Shown piece after piece: positions 59,157 through 64,000 of a stretch of DNA of 64,000 bases. Within the stretch, counting starts at the first letter, position 1. The number at the start of each line of letters is the position of its first letter. The stretch lies in assembly GCF_900105395.1 (NCBI RefSeq), contig NZ_LT629775.1, positions 3,742,001 through 3,806,000 of the forward strand, written 5' to 3'. The notes beneath the pieces were generated by a model. That model was given only the letters and a program-made list of their open reading frames with translations. It searched no databases and had not been told where the DNA came from. Both the position numbers and the translations under genes were made by a program. The DNA is from Streptomyces sp. TLI_053 (lineage in GTDB: Bacteria > Actinomycetota > Actinomycetes > Streptomycetales > Streptomycetaceae).

Positions 59157-59193
59157 CCCGCGCCCCCGCCCACCGGCGGGGGCGCGGGTGTTT
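59157..59193. terminator. sdaA terminator
   Basis: A 14-bp perfect stem CCCGCGCCCCCGCC/GGCGGGGGCGCGGG with a CACC loop and TTT after it on the plus strand. It separates sdaA from the convergent small gene ending at 59199. Confidence 0.85.
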
Positions 59194-59198
59194 CGCCC

Positions 59199-59528
59199 TC
59201 AGAACTCCCCGGAGGCGCCGTCCGTCCACACGACCCGGGCGACGTAGAAACCGGGCCCGTACGGGGTGTCGGTCGCGTGGTACTGAACGAGTCCGAGGTC
59301 ACGGGCCAGCGGGGCCGAGTAGGCGCCCGGAAGTCCGGGAACGGCCTCCGCACGGTCGGGGTGCGGGCCGCCGTCGAGCACCTCGCGCAGGCCCACCAGG
59401 AACGCGGCGAGTGCCGGGACGACGTCCGGCGGCGTCACCGCGAAGTCGAACACCGCCTCGACCTGGGGGGACAGCACGATGGGGTCGTGCTCCTCGTCGC
59501 CGTCGTACGGATCGTCCCAGTCACTCAT
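59199..59528 (-). CDS. Small protein (109 aa), possible toxin-like partner
   Basis: A 109-aa protein. After an acidic start (MSDWDDPYDGDEEHDPIVLS) it reads like a RelE/ParE-type fold: QVEAVFDFAVTPPDVVPALA, GLPGAYSAPLARDLGLVQYHATD and YVARVVWTDG. ATG at 59528 overlaps the stop of the upstream gene (ATGA). The pairing with a short upstream protein suggests a toxin-antitoxin or similar two-gene module, but the toxin family is only guessed. Confidence 0.6.
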   Translation of the reverse strand: MSDWDDPYDGDEEHDPIVLSPQVEAVFDFAVTPPDVVPALAAFLVGLREVLDGGPHPDRAEAVPGLPGAYSAPLARDLGLVQYHATDTPYGPGFYVARVVWTDGASGEF

Positions 59529-59794
59529 GGGCGGCCGTGCTCCCGCAGGACTGCGGAGAGGGCCCGGCCCGGCGCCGTGCCCTGCTGGACCTCGGCGTGG
59601 ACGCGAGCGGTGGCGGGGTCGCTGTAGATCTCCAGCCGCAGGCGCCATCGGCGCAGCACACCGGCGATCTCGTGCTCGTCCGCCGAGCCCATGTCGCGGT
59701 AGAACGCCATCCGCTGGGACGGCGGCAGCGCGGCGCCGATCTCGTCCTGGGTGCGGGGGTGCGGGCGGTGCGGCTCGACCGGTCGTGCGGTCAT
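59525..59794 (-). CDS. Small protein (89 aa), DUF6247-like
   Basis: An 89-aa protein whose text (PPSQRMAFYRDMGSADEHEI then AGVLRRWRLRLEIYSDPATA) resembles DUF6247 proteins as I recall them, which often sit before a partner gene. ATG at 59794 follows AGGAGGA, an excellent site. Stop overlaps the start of the 109-aa gene, so the two are coupled. Probably the antitoxin-like partner; not proven. Confidence 0.6.
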   Translation of the reverse strand: MTARPVEPHRPHPRTQDEIGAALPPSQRMAFYRDMGSADEHEIAGVLRRWRLRLEIYSDPATARVHAEVQQGTAPGRALSAVLREHGRP

Positions 59795-59904
59795 CGGTCC
59801 TCCTGCTGCGGTGGCGGCCGGCGACAGCAGCGGAACTCCCCGCCGACCGGCCTCCACCGTAGCCACTCCCGGTGTCGGGGCGGGGGCGGTCCCACGCGGC
59901 CCGG

Positions 59905-60375
59905 TCAGCCGGCGGGCACGCGGCGGTGGAGTTCCTCGGGGGCGAGGTCCTCCAGGTGGGTCAGGAAGATCCACAGGTGACCCGAGGGGTCCCTGAGCAC
60001 GGCGGTGCGGTCGCCGTGGAACTGGTCCGTCGGCGGCTGGAGGATCTCCGCGCCGGCGGCCTCGGCCCGCGCGGTCAGGGCGTCGACGTCCGGGACGTAG
60101 ACGTGCAGGGCGACGCTGGTGCCGCCGAGGGCCGCCGGGGCGGTGAAGGGCGCGCCGTCCCCGCCGGCGTCGCCCAGCATCAGGACCGACGCCCCGATGC
60201 TGATCTCCGCGTGCAGCACGCCGCCGCCCGGCGCGTCGATCCGGACGTCCTGGCGGGCACCGAAGGCCCGCCGGTAGAAGTCGATCGCCGCGGCGGCGTC
60301 CTCGACCAAGATGTGCGGCACGACGGCGTAGCGGTAGCGCTCGGGCACGACGTTGTCGGCGGTGGTGGTCGTCAC
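59905..60375 (-). CDS. VOC-family (glyoxalase/PhnB-like) protein
   Basis: A 156-aa vicinal oxygen chelate protein. The PhnB-like pattern is clear: VVPHILVEDAAAAIDFYRRA, FGARQDVRIDAPGGGVLHAE and DPSGHLWIFLTHLED. Substrate unknown; may be a metal-dependent lyase or resistance-type protein. GTG at 60375 follows GAGGGGGAT. Monocistronic, between the small pair and the defence-like operon. Confidence 0.92.
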   Translation of the reverse strand: MTTTTADNVVPERYRYAVVPHILVEDAAAAIDFYRRAFGARQDVRIDAPGGGVLHAEISIGASVLMLGDAGGDGAPFTAPAALGGTSVALHVYVPDVDALTARAEAAGAEILQPPTDQFHGDRTAVLRDPSGHLWIFLTHLEDLAPEELHRRVPAG

Positions 60376-60468
60376 GGATCCCCCTCGATGTCGCCGCCCG
60401 GCGGTGCGCCGGGCGGCCTCGGGACCACGGTAGGAATTGAAGTCGGCTTCAGGTCAAGCATGATCGGC

Positions 60469-60499
60469 AGTGGGAAGTCGGCCCGCCCGGCTTCCCACT
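60469..60499 (-). terminator. Terminator of the ATPase-HNH operon
   Basis: A stem of 13 bp with one G-U pair (60469-60481 with 60487-60499) overlaps the stop codon of the HNH gene. Confidence 0.65.
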
Positions 60500-61244
60500 A
60501 CGCGAAGGCGCTCCGGAGGACCGGGTCGCGGAGCAGGGTCAGCAGCCGCTCCCGGCCCTGGACGCCCTCGAAGAACAGGTCCGCCTCGGCCCGCACGGCC
60601 TGCCGCAGCATGGACTGGAAGACGCCCGCGAACGGCTGGCCCCGGACGACGCTCGCGGCGGTGTCCACGGCGGCGCGGTCCCCGTCCGTGCGCGCGCTCC
60701 ACCACTTCTCGATCGCGAACGCCGTCACCGCCATCGCCTGCCGCCTGGCCTCGGGCCGCTTCTCCCGGTTGAGGCCGACGGTGGCGATCGTGTAGTCGCC
60801 GCGGTCGTCGATGCCCAGGTACTCCCCGGTGCTCAGCACCAGGTGGAGGTGGCGGAACGGGTCCTCGGCCGTGGGATCTATCAGGAGCGGCCGCCCGGCC
60901 TCGTCGACCTCGAAGAGCCGGTTCTTGAACCTGGTGTTGCAGGGGCCGCACGCCAGCAGGTGGTTCGGCCAGGAGAAGGTCCGCGCCGGGTCGATCACGA
61001 CCGGCACGAAGTGGTCGATCTGGTCGGCCAGGTCGTGCCCGCAGTACATGCAGCAGTCGGTGCCGTGGGCCATCGTCCGCAGGCACTCCAGGACCGGCGG
61101 ATAGGTGTCCCGCCGGAAGCTCTCCCGCTTCCAGGCGAGTTTCGCCGTCCTGAGACGGTCGCCGGAGCCCATCACCTCGGCGGTCAGCCGGTGCAGGCTC
61201 GATTCCACCTCGGGAGGCAGGTCGCCCCGCTGGAGCGGAATCAC
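60498..61244 (-). CDS. HNH endonuclease, PtuB-like (Septu-type)
   Basis: A 248-aa protein with an HNH/zinc-binding nuclease core: C65-x2-C68, D77-H78, N94 and C99-x2-C102-N103 in CCMYCGHDLADQIDHFV ... NHLLACGPCN. A long helical C-terminus follows. GTG at 61244 overlaps the stop of the ATPase gene (GTGA), so the two are made together. In Septu systems PtuB is the HNH effector that cuts nucleic acid when released or activated by PtuA. The family match is from architecture, not a search. Confidence 0.8.
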   Translation of the reverse strand: MIPLQRGDLPPEVESSLHRLTAEVMGSGDRLRTAKLAWKRESFRRDTYPPVLECLRTMAHGTDCCMYCGHDLADQIDHFVPVVIDPARTFSWPNHLLACGPCNTRFKNRLFEVDEAGRPLLIDPTAEDPFRHLHLVLSTGEYLGIDDRGDYTIATVGLNREKRPEARRQAMAVTAFAIEKWWSARTDGDRAAVDTAASVVRGQPFAGVFQSMLRQAVRAEADLFFEGVQGRERLLTLLRDPVLRSAFA

Positions 61245-62638
61245 CGTGCGTCACCGTCGCCGAGGAGTCGTGCGGAGATCTCGTCGACCCGGGTGACGGG
61301 CGAGCTGGCCAGTCTCACCTTGAGGTCCCTGAGCCGCTGCTTGTCCGCGTCAGTGGCCCGGCCGAGGACCAGCGCCTTCTCCAGCCCCACGAGCTCCCGT
61401 CTGAGTTCCTGCGACTCCGGGGAGAAGGGCGTGTCCAGCCCGAACAGGTCCGAGATGACGGCGTCGTCACCCGTGCCGTGGACGACACGGCGGTAGAGCT
61501 CGTCCTCGACGACGCACGGCGCCGATTCCTCGCTGGGGCCGGGGAGCCTGATGAGGCCGTTCGCGTCGGCCGCCTGGCAGATGTAGGGGCTGTGCGTGGT
61601 GACGATGAACTGCACCTGCGGGAAGTGCCGCTTCAGCCACTCACCGATCCGCTGCTGCCACGAGACGTGCAGGTGGGCGTCGACCTCGTCGATCAGCACG
61701 ACCCCGGGGTGGCGGAGCGTCGGCACCTCGTTCTCGTAGACCAGCGCCCGCTCGCCCAGGTAGGGGTACGCCTCGAACATGGAGCGGATGATGTCGAGCA
61801 CCAGAACGACCACGGTCCGGTAGCCGTCGCTCATCCGGGCGAGCGGCGCCGTCCGGCCGGTCTCCTCGTTCTCGATCCACAGCCCCCCGCCGTCCAGCTT
61901 GCTGACCCGGTGTCCGTCCGGCAGCAGCCCGTCCTGCAGCAGGGCGATGATCATCTCGACGAGCTCGACCGCGTCCCGCCGCCCCTCCAGCCGCTCCGTG
62001 TGCAGGCGCAGCAGCCAACTGGCCGTTTCGGAGAGCGAGAACTTCTCGCCGAAGAGGGTCTGCACGGCGTTCTGCTTCGCGGAGAAGTCCGGCATCCGGT
62101 CCATGTCGACCGTGCGGCGCGCACCGGCATCACCGCCGGAGAGCCGACGGAACGGCCCGTACGCCGCGACGAACCACCCGGGGATGTCGGCTCCGGACCA
62201 CAGGATCTCCTCGAAGAGATCGGAGTCCGCCTCGAAGCGCACCCGCGCGAACTCGAGCCTCTTCACGACCTCCGGCTCGAAGAGCGTCGGGCCCGCCGAA
62301 CGCGGACCCATCCACCAGCGGACGGTCAACCGCCCGACCAGCGGCTCGTGCGAGCCGGCGTCCCAGAGCGGGTCGCTCAGGATCTCCAGTCCGATCCTCC
62401 CCGCGTCGGCCCGCTCGGAGAGCCACCCCTCCAGCCGGTCCTCCAGCTGGACGCCCAGCCGCTCCCCGGCCCAGGCGAGTGCGATGGCACGCAGCAGCGT
62501 GGTCTTGCCGGACCCGTTGCGCCCGGCCAGGACCGTCCAGCCCGCGTAACTGCCGTCCGGGCGGGTGAAGTCGAGGTCCACTCTCCGCCGACCGTCGAAG
62601 CCGCGGACCCCGTTCATCGTCAGTCTCTTCACGTACAT
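61241..62638 (-). CDS. AAA/ABC-type ATPase, PtuA-like (Septu-type)
   Basis: A 465-aa SMC/ABC-like ATPase. Walker A is AGRNGSGKTTLL (K45), the signature-like segment ARMSDGYRTVVV (residues 267-278), Walker B VVLIDEVDAHLH (D317-E318), and the switch His is H349 in FIVTTHSPYI. There is no TOPRIM domain, so it is not the OLD/GajA type. ATG at 62638 with CGGAGAT upstream. Coupled downstream to the HNH nuclease. Together they match the two-gene Septu layout; a retron-type reverse transcriptase is absent, so a retron-PtuAB system is unlikely. Confidence 0.85.
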   Translation of the reverse strand: MYVKRLTMNGVRGFDGRRRVDLDFTRPDGSYAGWTVLAGRNGSGKTTLLRAIALAWAGERLGVQLEDRLEGWLSERADAGRIGLEILSDPLWDAGSHEPLVGRLTVRWWMGPRSAGPTLFEPEVVKRLEFARVRFEADSDLFEEILWSGADIPGWFVAAYGPFRRLSGGDAGARRTVDMDRMPDFSAKQNAVQTLFGEKFSLSETASWLLRLHTERLEGRRDAVELVEMIIALLQDGLLPDGHRVSKLDGGGLWIENEETGRTAPLARMSDGYRTVVVLVLDIIRSMFEAYPYLGERALVYENEVPTLRHPGVVLIDEVDAHLHVSWQQRIGEWLKRHFPQVQFIVTTHSPYICQAADANGLIRLPGPSEESAPCVVEDELYRRVVHGTGDDAVISDLFGLDTPFSPESQELRRELVGLEKALVLGRATDADKQRLRDLKVRLASSPVTRVDEISARLLGDGDAR

Positions 62639-63121
62639 TCAACGATCTCCGTCGGGCGCGGTGCACAGGGTGGAGCGGGCGTCCCCGGTTCCGGGGACGA
62701 AGACGCGCGGGTCGGCGCCGGGCGGCGAGGTCCGCCACCCCCCACCACTCCCCCGTCCCCCGCGCGCATGCACGCGACAGTACCCGGTCCCACCGACCCG
62801 CCAACGCCCCCCGCAGCGGCGAGGCCGCGGCCTGGGGCGGATCGCCGACAGCGCGGCTCCTCCCAGGGAGCAATCGTGAATAATCTCAGGCGCCGACGTG
62901 AACCTATGCAAATTCCGAAGGTGAACTAAGTTACAAACCTTCCATTCGAAGCCACCGGGTTTGCCCACATGCTGAGATCCATGCGATAGTCGTGTTGTCC
63001 GACGGCGCGCGTCACCAGTTGACAGAGCCCGTCGGGGACAACCGATCTTCGGCCCGCCCGACCTGGCACGGCCGACACCCATCGCACGGCACGCACCCCC
63101 TTGGCCGCGCGATGACTTGCA
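62639..63121. other. Long gap before the defence-like operon
   Basis: About 480 nt with no supported gene (the gap runs on to 63197). The segment 62880-62990 is AT-rich for this genome (CAAATTCCGAAGGTGAACTA, TTACAAACC), lies about 250-350 nt upstream of the ATPase ATG, and likely holds the operon's promoter or a regulatory RNA. No reverse transcriptase is near. Confidence 0.5.
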
Positions 63122-63162
63122 AGGGCCCCCAGCCGCCGGACCACGGCGATATCGGGGGCCCT
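63122..63162 (-). terminator. Terminator of the RsbW-like gene
   Basis: 9-bp stem AGGGCCCCC/GGGGGCCCT (63122-63130 with 63154-63162), 36 nt after the stop at 63198. No T-run on the minus strand. Confidence 0.55.
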
Positions 63163-63197
63163 GCGTGTTTTCGGCCCGACCGTCCGCGCGGTGCGGT

Positions 63198-63755
63198 TCA
63201 GACCCGCTCGCGGACCTTCAGCTCGAACCAGACGCCCTTGCCGCGCGGCAGCAGGTCGGCACCCCACCGGTCAGCCAGGTCGTCGACCACCTGGAGCCCG
63301 CGCCCGCGCTCGGTGACCGGCAGCGGCTCCGCCAGGATCATGCAGGGCAGTGCCCGCGAGGAGTCCCGCACCTCGACCCGGAGCCAGCCCGGTTTGCGCA
63401 CCACCTGGAGCCCGATCGTCCGCCCCGCGGCGTGCCGCACGGCGTTGGCGACCAGCTCGCTGGTGAGTAACTCGCACACCTCCAGGTGCTGGTGCAGCTC
63501 CCAGGCGTCCAGGACCGCGAGCACCAGCCGGCGCGCCACCGGCCCGGTCTCCGGCCGGGACGGGAGCCGCACCTCGCCCGGCGTCGTCCGGTCGCACAGC
63601 CTGCCGGCGTACAGCCGCTCCAGCTCGTCGCAGCTGAGCCGTTCCAGCGCCGCCAGGGAGTCCTGGAACGACCCCCACGACGCTTCGGCGACCAAGCTGG
63701 AACCCTGAATCGATGACTGATCTGTTTCGCCCCAACCCGCCATGCGCCCCATCAT
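63198..63755 (-). CDS. ATP-binding protein, RsbW-like HATPase
   Basis: A 185-aa GHKL-fold protein. The N box is LLTSELVANAVRHA, G1 is VRDSSRALPC and G2 ERGRGLQVVDDLADRWGADL. The upstream N-terminus (about 60 aa) is charged and not conserved. Such proteins may phosphorylate or bind anti-anti-sigma factors. ATG choices lie at 63755, 63752 and 63743; none has a good ribosome site and the frame continues upstream. It has no sigma partner in the window. Confidence 0.82.
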   Translation of the reverse strand: MMGRMAGWGETDQSSIQGSSLVAEASWGSFQDSLAALERLSCDELERLYAGRLCDRTTPGEVRLPSRPETGPVARRLVLAVLDAWELHQHLEVCELLTSELVANAVRHAAGRTIGLQVVRKPGWLRVEVRDSSRALPCMILAEPLPVTERGRGLQVVDDLADRWGADLLPRGKGVWFELKVRERV

Positions 63756-63873
63756 TGCGGAACGCAAGCGGCCGCGTACGGACAATGAACAAACGATCAC
63801 TACTCTTTCGGCATATGCCGGGTGCAACCCGAACCCGCGTTCGCAAGGCCCGGGTCGCCGGCCCGCCGAAGGC

Positions 63874-64000
63874 CTACCAGGCGCTCCAGTCCATGTTCCA
63901 GCCGCTGAGGCCGTTGTCCGGCGCGACCTGTCCGCGGGCGGAGTTCTGCACCGTGACCACGTCCCCGATGATCGAGCCGTCGTAGAACTGCCCCGCCGAG
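63874..64000 (-). CDS. L,D-transpeptidase, C-terminal end (cut by window edge)
   Basis: The last 42 residues of a gene entering from the right. The text DGSIIGDVVTVQNSARGQVA followed by PDNGLSGWNMDWSAW and a TAG stop is characteristic of the C-terminus of actinobacterial L,D-transpeptidases that cross-link peptidoglycan. The catalytic Cys domain lies outside the window, so only the tail supports the call. Confidence 0.8.
   Translation of the reverse strand, partial: SAGQFYDGSIIGDVVTVQNSARGQVAPDNGLSGWNMDWSAW

Noticed and set aside
61241..62638. Gabija (GajA) nuclease
   Set aside because: No TOPRIM domain follows the ATPase, and the partner is an HNH protein rather than a UvrD-like helicase.
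60498..63197. Retron with PtuAB effectors
   Set aside because: No reverse transcriptase gene is present in or next to the ATPase-HNH operon.

Overview
The window is a very GC-rich stretch of an actinobacterial chromosome. GTG and TTG starts are common, translational overlaps of the GTGA/ATGA type recur, terminators are long GC hairpins often without a T-run, and the housekeeping gene order (ilvE/leuB, serA, ilvCNB, gatBAC, ligA, mnmA with a cysteine desulfurase, oligopeptide ABC operon, gcvT-gcvH-glyA-sdaA) is the one I associate with Streptomyces. I cannot separate Streptomyces from a close relative such as Kitasatospora from this sequence alone.

Layout. Positions 1-14425 are mostly branched-chain amino acid and serine biosynthesis on the minus strand: cimA (cut by the window edge), ilvE, leuB, serA, ilvC, ilvN and ilvB. 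Two attenuator-type leaders, one upstream of cimA and one upstream of ilvB, suggest control by charged branched-chain tRNAs. A large secreted subtilisin-like protease and an Uma2-family protein lie among them. Positions 14459-21314 hold a membrane-bound PAS-GGDEF-EAL protein with a degraded EAL domain, a large ATP-binding LuxR-type regulator and a small basic protein. Positions 21548-29856 carry gatB, a small membrane protein, gatA and gatC (the tRNA-dependent amidotransferase), a second GGDEF-EAL protein with intact motifs, and ligA.

Positions 29878-41451 are more accessory. A MetE-like protein is followed by three tandem secreted paralogues built from a repeated RLLDTR-type module, two of them with a beta-helix front half. 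Then come an SDR enzyme, a LOG-like protein, another Uma2 protein and a Nudix hydrolase, divergent from a GntR/UTRA regulator. That regulator has recognisable operator copies, including a perfect 38-bp palindrome, in front of a two-gene unit (HATPase protein plus small membrane protein).

Positions 41507-54119 return to conserved functions: mnmA and a cysteine desulfurase (tRNA thiolation), an IclR regulator preceded by a 22-bp tandem repeat array, a TRIC-type channel, a five-gene peptide ABC transporter, and two SseB-like proteins. On the plus strand a tandem glycine riboswitch precedes gcvT, gcvH, glyA and sdaA, which together interconvert and degrade glycine and serine; the SseB (serine sensitivity) neighbours fit that theme.

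The right end (59199-64000) is accessory: a two-gene small cassette that resembles a toxin-antitoxin pair, a VOC-family protein, and a translationally coupled ATPase plus HNH-nuclease operon that looks like a Septu-type anti-phage system. This is the best candidate for a defence system in the window. After it come a RsbW-like ATPase and the C-terminus of an L,D-transpeptidase cut by the window edge. No tRNA, rRNA, CRISPR array or insertion sequence was recognised.
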